Assembly: GCF_009937955.1 (NCBI RefSeq)
Contig: NZ_AP018439.1
Span: 1,116,001-1,180,000 of the forward strand
Length of the DNA: 64,000 bases
Direction: 5' to 3'
From: Undibacterium sp. KW1
GTDB lineage: Bacteria; Pseudomonadota; Gammaproteobacteria; Burkholderiales; Burkholderiaceae_D
The position numbers and the translations under genes are program-made. How positions within the stretch are numbered: the stretch's first letter is position 1; each line of letters opens with the position of its first letter. This document shows, one piece after another, positions 9,362 to 18,024 of this stretch. The notes under the pieces were generated by a model. The model ran no database searches. It saw only the letters and a list, made by a program, of their open reading frames with translations, and was not told the DNA's origin.

Positions 9362-10798
9362 ATGCAGCACAGTTACAGGCAACTGGCAGACGCCATCGGT
9401 GCAGATATCCGGGCCAGCCGCTATCAGGTAGGTGAGCGCCTGCCATCGGTGCGTTTGATTGCAGAAACGCAGCACGTCAGTGTTTCTACTGCGATACGCT
9501 GTTACCGTTACCTTGAAAGCCAGGGCCTGGTAGAAGCGCGCAACAAGTCGGGCATCTATGTCGCTGACTGGAAAACCAGGCAAACGACAAGTGCAATTAC
9601 GCAGAAAAAAGCCAGTCAGGCTGCGCCAGCAGTTGAATACGACAAGCTGATGTCCCTGCAGCACAGGATGACGGAACTGTATTCTTTGACGGCGCAACCC
9701 CTGCATCTGGGGCTGCATCTTGCCAGCGCTGCGCCAGAATGGTATCCCTGTGAAGTCCTGGCCAAGATCGCCCAGCGCCTGCTGCGGCAAGACCCCATGC
9801 TGATCGGTGTGTATCCCGGCGGTACGGGTTTGCCAGCCCTGAAAACCAGCCTCATACACTGGCTGAAAAACGCAGGCATGGATTTGCAGTCCAGTGATTT
9901 GCTCATCACCAATGGTAGTACAGAAGCCCTGAGTGTGGCTTTGCGTGCGGTTGCCCAGCCAGGTGATGCCGTCATCGTTGAATCTCCCGTTTATTTTGGC
10001 TTGCTGCAAATGCTGGAAAACCTGGGCATCAAGGCCATAGAAATCCCTTGTGTGCCAGGCCAGGGCATCAGCCTGGAAGCGCTGGAATATGCGCTCGAAC
10101 ACCAGGGCACGGTACGTGCCATCGTCGCCATGCCGAATTTCCAGAATCCCCTCGGTTGCGCCATGCCGGATAAAAACAAGAGGCGCCTGCTACGCCTGGT
10201 TGAGCAATATGATCTGGCCTTGATAGAAGATGATGTCTTTGGTGACCTTTCGCATCAGCAGGAAAGACCACAAGCCATCAAGGCCTGGGACAAGCAGGGC
10301 AGGGTCATCTATTGCGGCTCTTGCAGCAAAAGCCTGGCCCCGGCATTTCGCATAGGCTGGATAGCGGGTGGGCGTTATCAGGCCAGGATCAATTCATTGA
10401 AGCTCAGCGCGTCTCTGATTACACCCTTGTTTGAGCAGGCGGTACTGGCTGAGTTTATACAGTCGGGTGCCTTGCCATCCCACTTGCGCAAGTTGCGTGA
10501 GCGCCTGGCGGCCAATATCCCACTGGCGACTGCAGCCATAGCGCGTTATTTTCCCTGGGGCACCCAAGTCATCAGCCCGGCAGGCGGCTGGTGGTTATGG
10601 CTGGAATTGCCTGAGCATATAGACAGCCTGGCCTTGTTGCGTCAGGCAGTAGCAAAGGGCATAGCGTTTACGCCAGGCAGCCTGTTCTCCGGTTCAGGCA
10701 AATACGCAAATTATCTGCGCATGAATATAGGGCGGCCATGGGGACGTGAGATGGAGCAGGGTATTAAAACCCTGGGCAGGCTGGTTTCAGAAATGTAA
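9362..10798 (+). CDS. MocR/PdxR-type GntR regulator with aminotransferase domain
   Basis: Transcription regulator of 478 residues. The N-terminal GntR winged helix (about 1-75: QLADAIGADIRASRYQVGERLPSVRLIAE) is joined to a fold-type I aminotransferase domain with a PLP-binding Lys in YCGSCSKSLAPAFRIGW. The TNGSTEALSVALRAV and EDDVFGDL segments are typical of the fold. In this family PLP or an amino-acid adduct acts as the effector. The start at 9362 has AAGG 8 bases upstream and begins at the usual MQHSYRQLADAI; an upstream in-frame Met adds a non-family tail. It likely controls the divergent benE gene. Confidence 0.87.
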   Translation: MQHSYRQLADAIGADIRASRYQVGERLPSVRLIAETQHVSVSTAIRCYRYLESQGLVEARNKSGIYVADWKTRQTTSAITQKKASQAAPAVEYDKLMSLQHRMTELYSLTAQPLHLGLHLASAAPEWYPCEVLAKIAQRLLRQDPMLIGVYPGGTGLPALKTSLIHWLKNAGMDLQSSDLLITNGSTEALSVALRAVAQPGDAVIVESPVYFGLLQMLENLGIKAIEIPCVPGQGISLEALEYALEHQGTVRAIVAMPNFQNPLGCAMPDKNKRRLLRLVEQYDLALIEDDVFGDLSHQQERPQAIKAWDKQGRVIYCGSCSKSLAPAFRIGWIAGGRYQARINSLKLSASLITPLFEQAVLAEFIQSGALPSHLRKLRERLAANIPLATAAIARYFPWGTQVISPAGGWWLWLELPEHIDSLALLRQAVAKGIAFTPGSLFSGSGKYANYLRMNIGRPWGREMEQGIKTLGRLVSEM

Positions 10799-10810
10799 AT
10801 GAAATGCAGC

Positions 10811-11449
10811 TTACTTTTTGAGCCGGTCAAATAAATCTTTGACTATCTTGTCTGCATTTTGCTCTTCAGTTTGCTTTTCTGTTTTGCTCACGGGTGGTTG
10901 CTGGCGTTTGGCAAATCTGGACAAGATGCCCGCTTTCCTCGTACGGATTTTCAGTAAAACGAAAGGGATGATGCGCCACGCGACCACACCATCCAAAGGC
11001 TTCACCGGGATTAAATTGAAGGCGATGATGATCAGATTGGTTTTGGTCAGCACATCGAACACCGGGGACAATTGAAACATCCACGTGGGTGAAAAATAGA
11101 ACAGCAGATATTGAACGATAAGCGTCAACACCAGGAGCAGCAACTGCCCAAGCACGCCGCCCCAGGCAATTAATATATCCTCTGATTCATAATAAGGCGT
11201 CTCATGCGTGCATTCACCATGCATCAAAAATAGTTTGATGGCATAAACTTTGGTGTCTGTATATCGTGCAGCAATCGCATGGCCAAATTCATGGAAGAGC
11301 AGTATCGTGACGAATGCCAGGAAGCCAGGGAGTAGCCAGACTAATTTCATCCCCTGTATCAAAACCCAGGGAAACCAAAGCAGGATAGTCCAATGTGCGT
11401 AAACTGGCATCTTTTTCCAGTGCGCGAGCTTCCAGTAACCTGAATCCAT
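10811..11449 (-). CDS. M50-family site-2 protease-like membrane metalloprotease
   Basis: Integral membrane protein of 212 residues with about four to five hydrophobic segments. HEFGH at 53-57 is the zinc HExxH motif in a membrane helix, and NLIPVKPLDG further on supplies the third ligand Asp, together defining peptidase M50. No PDZ or CBS domain is present, so it is a minimal member. The charged C-terminal tail (about 175-212) is Lys/Gln/Glu rich. The substrate cannot be told. It converges with the MocR gene 12 bases away and lies 31 bases from the LysR gene on the same strand. Confidence 0.85.
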   Translation of the reverse strand: MDSGYWKLAHWKKMPVYAHWTILLWFPWVLIQGMKLVWLLPGFLAFVTILLFHEFGHAIAARYTDTKVYAIKLFLMHGECTHETPYYESEDILIAWGGVLGQLLLLVLTLIVQYLLFYFSPTWMFQLSPVFDVLTKTNLIIIAFNLIPVKPLDGVVAWRIIPFVLLKIRTRKAGILSRFAKRQQPPVSKTEKQTEEQNADKIVKDLFDRLKK

Positions 11450-11480
11450 ATGGCCTGTCTGTATTGATCAATACGCTATT

Positions 11481-12419
11481 CTACAAGAGCCCGGCAGCCA
11501 GCAAGGCCTTATCCCATTCCGGCACAGGCTGATACTCTTCCACCAGAAAATCAATCAGCGCTCTTACCTTGGGGCTGACCTTGCGGGTAGCCGGGTAAAG
11601 TGCGGTGAAGTCATTCAATGGCAAGGCCCAGTCTGGCAAGACAGTGACTAGCCGACCTTCGATCAAATCACGCCATGCCAGAAAAGTCGTGTCATACACT
11701 ATACCTAGTCCACGCAGGGCAGCCTGGTGCAAGACCTTGCCATTGTTTGAGGCAAAACCGGGTGTGATATCGACCGCAAGGGTTTCGCCATCGCGCTCAA
11801 AATGCCAGGTATTGCCCTGGGTAAGATGGCTGAAGTGCAGGCAGCGATGCCGGTTCAATTCTGCCGGATGAGCAGGCATGCCATGTTCTGCCAGATAGGC
11901 CGGGCTGGCGCACAGCAGACCGCGGCAGGGGGCCAGCCTGCGCGCATGCAAGCCGGGGCTGTCGGGTATGCCACCAACCCGTATGCTAAGGTCAAAACCA
12001 TGCTTGAACGGATCCAGCAGATTGTCATCGACATGCAAGGTCGGCTGCAACATGGGGTGGAGCAAGGTAAAGCGGGCCAGGGCATCGGCCAGCCAATCGC
12101 TGCCAAAGCTATTTGGAGCCTGTATGCGTATGCCGCCCGCCAGCTCATTACCTGTCTGAGTGACCACCAGACGCGCCTGCCTTGCATGTTCCACACTGGC
12201 GCTGCAAGGTTCCAGGTAAGCCTGGCCAAGCTCGGTCAGGCTGACTTCACGTGTCGATCTGTGCAGTAGCCGTGCGCCCAGTTCAGCTTCCAGTTGCATG
12301 ATGTGCTTGCTGACCATGGCGCGGCTGATGCCCAGATGGCGTCCGGCGGCGCTAAAACTGCGCTGCCTTGCCACTTCGACGAATATTTCCATTGCTTTTA
12401 GTTGATCCATGAAAGCCAT
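11481..12419 (-). CDS. LysR-family transcriptional regulator
   Basis: The 312-residue protein has an N-terminal winged helix-turn-helix (MEIFVEVARQRSFSAAGRHLGISRAMVSKHIMQLEAELGARLL, in part) and a periplasmic-binding-like effector domain from about 95 with the GIRIQAPNSFG start seen in the CrgA/DsdC-like branch. ATG 12419 or ATG 12410 (MDQLKAMEIF) could be used; the latter fits family starts slightly better. It is divergent from the dioxygenase-isomerase pair, with 145 bases between, so those two genes are the likely targets. Confidence 0.88.
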   Translation of the reverse strand: MAFMDQLKAMEIFVEVARQRSFSAAGRHLGISRAMVSKHIMQLEAELGARLLHRSTREVSLTELGQAYLEPCSASVEHARQARLVVTQTGNELAGGIRIQAPNSFGSDWLADALARFTLLHPMLQPTLHVDDNLLDPFKHGFDLSIRVGGIPDSPGLHARRLAPCRGLLCASPAYLAEHGMPAHPAELNRHRCLHFSHLTQGNTWHFERDGETLAVDITPGFASNNGKVLHQAALRGLGIVYDTTFLAWRDLIEGRLVTVLPDWALPLNDFTALYPATRKVSPKVRALIDFLVEEYQPVPEWDKALLAAGLL

Positions 12420-12564
12420 TGTCTATAGATTGGATACAATCTGTCAATCATTGTGGGTATTGTGCGCAACAAATGAAATTCGCTACACTTGATGCAGATC
12501 AAGCAAAGGCGTCAAGATAGGTGATTGTCTTTTGCTTCCACTGCATTCACAGCCAGGAGTCAGC

Positions 12565-13404
12565 ATGCTCAACGCACAACAAATCCAGCAATTTCAGCAA
12601 GACGGCTACGTCATCATCCCCAATTTCAAGAATGCCGATGAAATCGCTGCCTTGCGTGAGCGTGCAGCCAAAATCGTTGATGAATTTGATCCAGCTTCCT
12701 CCAAGTCCATCTTCACGACCAAGGAGCAGGAAAAAAAGGTAGATCATTACTTCCTGAATTCGGCTAATAACATCAGTTGTTTTTTTGAAGAAGAAGCTTT
12801 TGATGAACAAGGCAATCTGCGCCAGGCCAAGTCCCTGTCCATCAACAAGATCGGTCATGCCATTCATGATCTTGACCCGATCTTCAGTGCATTTTCCCGT
12901 GGCACTGCACTGGCGAAAGTAGCTGAGCAACTGGGCCTGCAACAGCCACAGATTTACCAGTCCATGTATATCTTCAAGCAGCCTGGCATAGGCGGTGAAG
13001 TGCGCTGGCATCAGGACGCAACTTATTTTGAAACTGATCCTGTCAGTGTCACTACCTTCTGGTTTGCACTCGAAGATGCGACACTGGAAAATGGCTGTAT
13101 GTGGGCAGAACCGGGCGGGCACCGTACACCAATGCGTGAACGCTTCGTGCGTGAAGGCGATCAGGTGCGCGTAGAAAAGCTAGACAGCTTGCCCTGGCCA
13201 GATGACCGCACAGCTATTCCACTGGAAGTCAAGGCAGGTAGTCTGGTGTGCTTCCATGGCCTGTTGCCACATTACAGCGCACCGAATCGCTCGGCAGTTT
13301 CACGCCATGCCTACACCCTGCATGTGACCGATGGAACGACCAATTATTCACCACAAAACTGGATACAGCGCGACGCCAGTTTCCCCGTCCGTGGTTTTGT
13401 TTGA
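12565..13404 (+). CDS. Phytanoyl-CoA dioxygenase (PhyH) family oxygenase
   Basis: Fe(II)/2-oxoglutarate-dependent oxygenase of 279 residues. RWHQDATYF gives the iron ligands H149 and D151; the distal His lies in CFHGLLPHYSAPNRS (H231 or H236), with the Arg/Ser pair NRS that binds 2-oxoglutarate. The N-terminus QIQQFQQDGYVIIPNF is typical of PhyH. AGGAG at 12555-12559 fixes the ATG at 12565. The substrate of bacterial PhyH proteins varies widely (small-molecule hydroxylation). The isomerase-like gene begins 7 bases after the stop, which implies one transcript. Confidence 0.85.
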   Translation: MLNAQQIQQFQQDGYVIIPNFKNADEIAALRERAAKIVDEFDPASSKSIFTTKEQEKKVDHYFLNSANNISCFFEEEAFDEQGNLRQAKSLSINKIGHAIHDLDPIFSAFSRGTALAKVAEQLGLQQPQIYQSMYIFKQPGIGGEVRWHQDATYFETDPVSVTTFWFALEDATLENGCMWAEPGGHRTPMRERFVREGDQVRVEKLDSLPWPDDRTAIPLEVKAGSLVCFHGLLPHYSAPNRSAVSRHAYTLHVTDGTTNYSPQNWIQRDASFPVRGFV

Positions 13405-13411
13405 GTAGCAC

Positions 13412-14242
13412 ATGATGAATTCTGAAGTATTGATTTTCGCCCCGCACTGGGGCAGTGCGCACCTGAGCCGTGAAGTGTTTATTGGCAAGGTGCTGGAAGC
13501 CGGTTTTGATGGCATAGAAATGTCCTTGCCTATGGATGTGGCTGAACGCCATGCCTGGACCACGGCGATTGCCGGTGCAGGTCTGAAACTGATTGCCCAA
13601 CAATGGGAGACTGTATTCCACTCCGATTTTTCCGCACACAAGCAAGCCCTCAATGATTTGCTGCGCAATGCCTGCGCAGCAAAACCGCTGTTCGTGAACA
13701 CCCATACCGGTAAGGATTTTTATACACAGGCACAAAACAATGAATTGCTGGATTTGGCTGACGAAATCGCTGCTGAAACCGGTATCGCCATCGTCCATGA
13801 AATCCATCGCAGCCGTTTCAGTGGTCACCCCATGCTCTTGCTGCCCTACCTTGAGCAACGCCCACATCTGCAATTGAATGCTGATTTATCGCACTGGTGC
13901 TGCGCCTGTGAATCCCTGCTTGAAGATCAGGCGCATGTACTGGAAAAGGTATTCCCTCATGTGCAGCACATTCATGCTCGCATCGGCCATAGCCAGGGCC
14001 CGCAAGTCAACGATTTCCGCGCACCTGAACATGCGGCGGCCTTGCAGCAGCATCTGTCCTGGTGGGATGCCATCATCCGCCTGCAACAAGCTTCTGGCAA
14101 AAAGCAAATCACACTGACGCCTGAGTTTGGGCCTTCACCCTATACGCAGAGCCTGCCTTACACAAATCAAGTTGTGTCGGATGCCTGGGAATTGAATGTG
14201 GTGATGATGCAGTTGTTGCGTGAGCGCTATGCCGATAAATGA
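13412..14242 (+). CDS. Sugar phosphate isomerase/epimerase-like TIM-barrel protein
   Basis: The 276-residue protein matches the xylose isomerase-like TIM barrel (AP endonuclease 2 superfamily): GFDGIEMSLP, KPLFVNTHTGKDF, IAIVHEIHRSRFSG, LQLNADLSHW, VQHIHARIGH and LTPEFGP contain the metal-binding Glu/Asp/His residues in barrel order. The reaction is not known. It is the second gene of a pair with the PhyH oxygenase. The 3' end is notable: decayed copies of its last ~117 bases (14096-14212) occur at 15498-15607 and 16983-17100, after each of the next two genes, so this gene was the template for repeated tandem duplication. Confidence 0.8.
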   Translation: MMNSEVLIFAPHWGSAHLSREVFIGKVLEAGFDGIEMSLPMDVAERHAWTTAIAGAGLKLIAQQWETVFHSDFSAHKQALNDLLRNACAAKPLFVNTHTGKDFYTQAQNNELLDLADEIAAETGIAIVHEIHRSRFSGHPMLLLPYLEQRPHLQLNADLSHWCCACESLLEDQAHVLEKVFPHVQHIHARIGHSQGPQVNDFRAPEHAAALQQHLSWWDAIIRLQQASGKKQITLTPEFGPSPYTQSLPYTNQVVSDAWELNVVMMQLLRERYADK

Positions 14243-14359
14243 GGGCCACGCTCCTGCTCTGACGCGCAAACGGGAGAGGTTTGATTGTCTTTGATTGTTT
14301 TGTTGTAAGGCATGCAAATTTTTATTTATACTATGTCCACATTAATTGAGGGCTAGTGC

Positions 14360-15460
14360 ATGTTAGAGCAGCAACAAAAACATACTTTCGTCCGTAGCAT
14401 GAGCGCCTTGTCAAAACGGGAAAAGTGGATACTGCTTGTTCCAGTGTTACTGTTGTTACCAGTTTTCATCTGGGCTGGCTATTGGGAATGGTTTCAACCT
14501 GAAGACTGGAAAAAAATTCTGGAATCAAACAAGGTCTGGCAAAAAATTCTTCCCATGATCTTCCCTCTGGGGCTATTTGCTATAGTCCAAGGTGGAATTC
14601 AATGGCTTCACCGTTCGTCGAAGCTTGTTATTGATGGCACGGGTGTGTTTCTGGAGTGGCCATCAGAATCCATATTTGCAAAATGGAAGTTCCTTCAAAA
14701 GAGGTTTGCGTGGACAGACGTAAAAAGGGCAAGGTATGTGCTCAGTTCTCAAGGTGTAGTACTTCTTTCGAAAACAAATTCAATTCTTTGGACGATAAGG
14801 CTGAAAGACTGGAAATTTTCCAGCGTTGAGCCCACTCAATATGCCATAAAGCCTGCAGAGATTGATTTGCTCGGCGTTTTCCGTGAGTTGGATATCTTCG
14901 AGGATGCATCTAACGAGCCAGGGCAGTTCGACTTAATGAAGCATCCGGTAACGAGAAGCATATTGTTGGGAATTTGTGTTCTTCTTGTCTATTGCTTTTT
15001 CGACTTGATGATTCAGCAAGAAGGCTGGGCTTTTTTTAATTTCGACTATTTGCTTCCCCATGTTATTTTTGCCGCTCTTGCGACACTCTTGCTGGCTCGG
15101 GTAGCCTCAATGGCTAATAAGCGACAGCCGCCTCCCAAGGGAATTACTGCATTTTTGTTAGTGCTTGCCAGTTTTTCGTTTCTTGTCACTAGCTATGTTG
15201 TGGGTATTCGCATTAACCAGTTTGCTGGCGGCCCTTTAATCCTTGCTGAATATCATAGAGATGACAAGTGTGAAAATTTAATTCCCGTACATAAGAGTTT
15301 GCCTGTTGTCGAATATACCCATAAGACCAAGGACTATTGGTGCAGCAGGGAGGTTGATGAAGCCCAGACTGTTAAAGTTCGCAAAGGCCTGTTTGGTCAT
15401 TATCAATTTGATCTTGGCGAACAAACCCAGGCAATTCGCGACTATAAGAAAAAAACCTGA
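14360..15460 (+). CDS. Hypothetical membrane protein, paralogue A
   Basis: I do not recognise a family. The 366-residue protein has two hydrophobic segments near the N-terminus (about 22-43 and 60-80), a soluble middle region with a PH-like feel (VIDGTGVFLEW, then beta-rich LRLKDWKF), and three more hydrophobic segments (about 195-212, 225-245, 263-285). The tail has two Cys (KCENLIP, YWCSREVD) that may form a periplasmic disulfide. It is clearly paralogous to the next gene along its whole length (shared FVR..S, KREK, FLEW, FDLMKHPVTR, EYHRDD, TKDYWCS, VRKGLFG, YQFDL, EQTQAIR). The upstream A/T-rich sequence near 14313-14330 also recurs before paralogue B. Confidence 0.75.
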   Translation: MLEQQQKHTFVRSMSALSKREKWILLVPVLLLLPVFIWAGYWEWFQPEDWKKILESNKVWQKILPMIFPLGLFAIVQGGIQWLHRSSKLVIDGTGVFLEWPSESIFAKWKFLQKRFAWTDVKRARYVLSSQGVVLLSKTNSILWTIRLKDWKFSSVEPTQYAIKPAEIDLLGVFRELDIFEDASNEPGQFDLMKHPVTRSILLGICVLLVYCFFDLMIQQEGWAFFNFDYLLPHVIFAALATLLLARVASMANKRQPPPKGITAFLLVLASFSFLVTSYVVGIRINQFAGGPLILAEYHRDDKCENLIPVHKSLPVVEYTHKTKDYWCSREVDEAQTVKVRKGLFGHYQFDLGEQTQAIRDYKKKT

Positions 15461-15497
15461 TGCTGGTTATCCGGCAGTAAAGTGCTGCCGGTAAGCT

Positions 15498-15607
15498 GCA
15501 AATCACTCTGATGCGTGATTTTGTGCCGCCGCTCTATACCCAGATTTTGCATTTTTTTTTTACAGGTCGTATCGGATGCCATAGAACTGAGTGTGGTGAT
15601 GATATAG
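15498..15607 (+). pseudogene. Decayed copy 1 of the isomerase gene 3' end
   Basis: This 110-base stretch aligns along its length with 14104-14212 in the TIM-barrel gene: GCAAATCAC, CTATAC, TCGGATGCC and GTGGTGATGAT blocks match in order at nearly constant spacing. It contains stops and no start, so it is a non-coding relic. It lies between paralogues A and B and marks a tandem duplication of the unit isomerase-3'-end plus membrane gene. Confidence 0.75.
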
Positions 15608-15748
15608 CTGTATGAATATTATGCAGGGTGACAAAAATTTTATTTGTCGTTTTAGTGGTGGTGAATTGATTTTGCTTCCTTGCTCATTTTCGTTGCAGGA
15701 TATTCAAATTTATTTATACTGCTGCTAAATTCCAATTGGGAGCAGCAT

Positions 15749-16858
15749 ATGCAAGCAGAGCAAAGATATATCTTCGTTCGGGGAAAAACTTCGATGTCAA
15801 ATCGGGAAAAGTTGATTGTACTTGCCCTCGTATCTTTTTTTCTCGCGGTGTTATTCTGGATGAGTTATTGGGAGCTGCTTAAACATGAAGACATAAAGAA
15901 AGTACTTGAATCTACCAGATATCGCACGGGATTACTGAGCATGTTCTTGCCCATGATTTTTCCGCTGCTCTTCCTCATTTTTGTACAATTGACTTATCGT
16001 AAGACAAGATTGATTGTAGATGGCAAGGGGATGTTCCTGGAGTGGCTACCTGGTTCGGTATTTGCTAAATTCAAATTTCTTGAAAAAAGGGTGTCATGGA
16101 CAGAACTTGAGCATGCGACCCATCTGTCCAGTTTTGAGACTGTACAACTACGCTCGAAAGGCAGTTCGGTAACATGGGGGATACGGCTCAGGGATTGGAA
16201 GTTATACAGCGTCGAAATCCCGCAAGACGCGTTCGAGGATAAAAAAATTGACTTGCTCAGTGTTTTGCGCGAGCAGGGCATTTTCGAGAACGTTGCTAAA
16301 GATCCTCGCTTGCTGGCGATGGAATTTGACTTGATGAAGCATCCTGTCACAAGAAAAATTTTATTGCTAACAGGCGTGCTACTGGCTTATTGCTTTGTAG
16401 ATGTCTTCATGCAGCACGAAGGATGGGCATTTTTTAATAAAGACTACCTTCTTCCCCACATTGCCATTGCTTTCATTGCGACTGCTGTGCTCGCGTGGGC
16501 AGCCTTGAAAACCGATAAGCACGAACAGGCTCCAATCGGGATTGTGGTAGTCGTGCTAGCGATTGCTGGCTTCTCATTTCTTGTTGCCAGTTATGTGTCT
16601 GGAATACGCCTGAATCAGCTTGTTGGTGGTCCATTGATTTCGGCGGAATACCACAGGGACGACGAATGTGAAAAACTGATTCCGGTGGATAATAATCTAC
16701 CTGTCGTTGAATATACCAGCATGACCAAGGATTATTGGTGCAGCGTCAAGGCTGACGAGGTGGTGCTTGTCAAGGTTCGCAAAGGATTGTTTGGCTTGTA
16801 TCAGTTTGATCTCAGGGAACAGACGCAGGCAATACGCAACTTTAGGCAAAAATCTTAA
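15749..16858 (+). CDS. Hypothetical membrane protein, paralogue B
   Basis: Second copy of the unrecognised membrane protein, 369 residues, with the same arrangement of hydrophobic segments and the same two C-terminal Cys (ECEKLIP, YWCSVKAD). I start it at ATG 15749, which has GGGAG nearby at 15739 and aligns with the start of paralogue A (MQAEQRYIFVRG versus MLEQQQKHTFVR); a longer in-frame start at 15680 adds an unrelated tail from the duplicated upstream region. The two copies differ at many positions, so the duplication is not recent. Function unknown. Confidence 0.75.
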   Translation: MQAEQRYIFVRGKTSMSNREKLIVLALVSFFLAVLFWMSYWELLKHEDIKKVLESTRYRTGLLSMFLPMIFPLLFLIFVQLTYRKTRLIVDGKGMFLEWLPGSVFAKFKFLEKRVSWTELEHATHLSSFETVQLRSKGSSVTWGIRLRDWKLYSVEIPQDAFEDKKIDLLSVLREQGIFENVAKDPRLLAMEFDLMKHPVTRKILLLTGVLLAYCFVDVFMQHEGWAFFNKDYLLPHIAIAFIATAVLAWAALKTDKHEQAPIGIVVVVLAIAGFSFLVASYVSGIRLNQLVGGPLISAEYHRDDECEKLIPVDNNLPVVEYTSMTKDYWCSVKADEVVLVKVRKGLFGLYQFDLREQTQAIRNFRQKS

Positions 16859-16982
16859 GACTGTCTATCAATTTGAGAAGTAGCGTAGCTGGCTTGAGTC
16901 AGTTGGTAGAATGCGCCGTGTGCACCATCCTCTTGGCCAAAATTTCTAGAGATAATAGCTTCCTGAGCTGTAATGCGCTTAC

Positions 16983-17100
16983 GGCAAACAGCAACTTATA
17001 CTCGCGCCTAAATTTAGACTTTACGTCGCATACACAAAGCTTGCTATATACGGATCAGGTTATGTCCGACGACTGCGAATTGTATCTGGTGATGCTGTAG
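16983..17100 (+). pseudogene. Decayed copy 2 of the isomerase gene 3' end
   Basis: About 118 bases aligning with 14096-14212. In translation, TQSLLYTDQVMSDDCELYLV corresponds to TQSLPYTNQVVSDAWELNVV of the TIM-barrel gene. The frame upstream is open but unlike the isomerase, so I treat a 75-residue open frame covering this relic as non-coding. It lies after paralogue B and implies a second round of duplication whose third membrane-gene copy is gone, apparently replaced by the retron fragment. Confidence 0.75.
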
Positions 17101-17137
17101 TCGCAGTGAGAGCGATGTTGAATTTTGGCAAAAGTTT

Positions 17138-17662
17138 TTATTGATAGTTGAATAAATTATCTATAGTTTCTGCACTATATTTTTTCTTCATTCTAAAAAC
17201 AAAATTCGGCTCGATGTGCATAATGAAAGCGAGCATTCCCTTAAGTTTTAAAATCTCATCATGCACTAATAACTGATTGGAAAATCTGTGAATCATTGAT
17301 GAAACAAGACGCTTTCTTTCTCTGCCAGTAGACAGTTTTCCATCATTTGTAACGGTTATTCCTGTGATATGTCGATTAGACGCTTTCGATGAAAAAACTG
17401 TTTTTGATGTGTTTATTTTTATTTTTTTATGACAGAATTTCACAAGATTTTCTCTAACAATATTGGGTATATTGAATAGAACAGATTTCTCGTTTGTAGT
17501 AAAGGTTAAGTCGTCTGCATAGCGAGTGTAAGTGACGCGCATTGTTGCGCATATTTCAGAAAGCGCAGCATCAAAATTGCTCATAATGAAGTTTGAGATG
17601 AACGGCGAGCTAGGTGCACCAATACTCAATCTGAGTGGACTATTTCGCCTTAATTTCCAAAA
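17138..17662 (-). pseudogene. Retron-type reverse transcriptase, C-terminal fragment
   Basis: About 174 residues of a reverse transcriptase. It contains LRLSIGAPSSPFISN (motif 4/B), YTRYADDLTFT (catalytic YADD), a VTND-type thumb start ITGITVTNDGKLSTGRERKR and a C-terminal LKGMLAFIMHIEP segment as in retron enzymes. Motifs 1-3 with the first catalytic Asp are missing because an IS3-family element sits at 17663. If the IS is removed assuming an AAT target duplication, the frame stays open about 28 more codons into the right flank, up to a TAA at 19036-19038, but no clear motif appears there. The enzyme cannot be active. No msr-msd RNA or effector gene is seen. Confidence 0.8.
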
Positions 17663-17727
17663 TGAGCTTCCCCTGAAATTTAGTTCCCCAAAGGTGACGT
17701 AAAATAAACGTAACTTTGGAAAGACAA

Positions 17728-18024
17728 ATGATGAACAGGATACCAAAAAAAGCCTATACGACCGAGTTCAAAGAACTGGCAGTTAAACGTGTTTCAGATG
17801 GTGAAGCCGTCTCTGTGGTCGTCAAGGAACTGGGTTTAAGCGACCAAACACTGCGTAATTGGATCAAGGCTGCATCGGAAGGGAAACTCAAAGGTGCAGG
17901 CACAAAGGTCGTCACGCCGGAAGCCATGGAGCTATCCCGATTAAGAGCAGAAGTTGCCAGACTCAAGCGGGAGAACGAAATCATAAAAAAGGCGGCGGCA
18001 TACTTCGCGAAAGATGTTCTGTGA
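17728..18024 (+). CDS. IS3-family transposase OrfA (helix-turn-helix subunit)
   Basis: The 98-residue protein binds the IS ends. It has an N-terminal helix-turn-helix (YTTEFKELAVKRVSDG to LSDQTLRNWIKAA) and a C-terminal leucine-zipper region (LSRLRAEVARLKRENEIIKKAAAYFAKD). Two ATGs are in tandem at 17728 and 17731, preceded by GGAAAG. An A6G run at 17985-17991 in the last third is a likely -1 frameshift site that would make the OrfAB fusion transposase, as known for this group. Confidence 0.88.
   Translation: MMNRIPKKAYTTEFKELAVKRVSDGEAVSVVVKELGLSDQTLRNWIKAASEGKLKGAGTKVVTPEAMELSRLRAEVARLKRENEIIKKAAAYFAKDVL

Noticed and set aside
11802..12269. Antisense open frame of 155 codons in the LysR gene
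   Set aside because: Fully inside a gene with strong family motifs; composition looks random.
16873..17100. 75-codon plus-strand open frame after paralogue B
   Set aside because: Its C-terminal half is a relic of the isomerase gene end and the N-terminal half matches nothing; treated as a pseudogene remnant.
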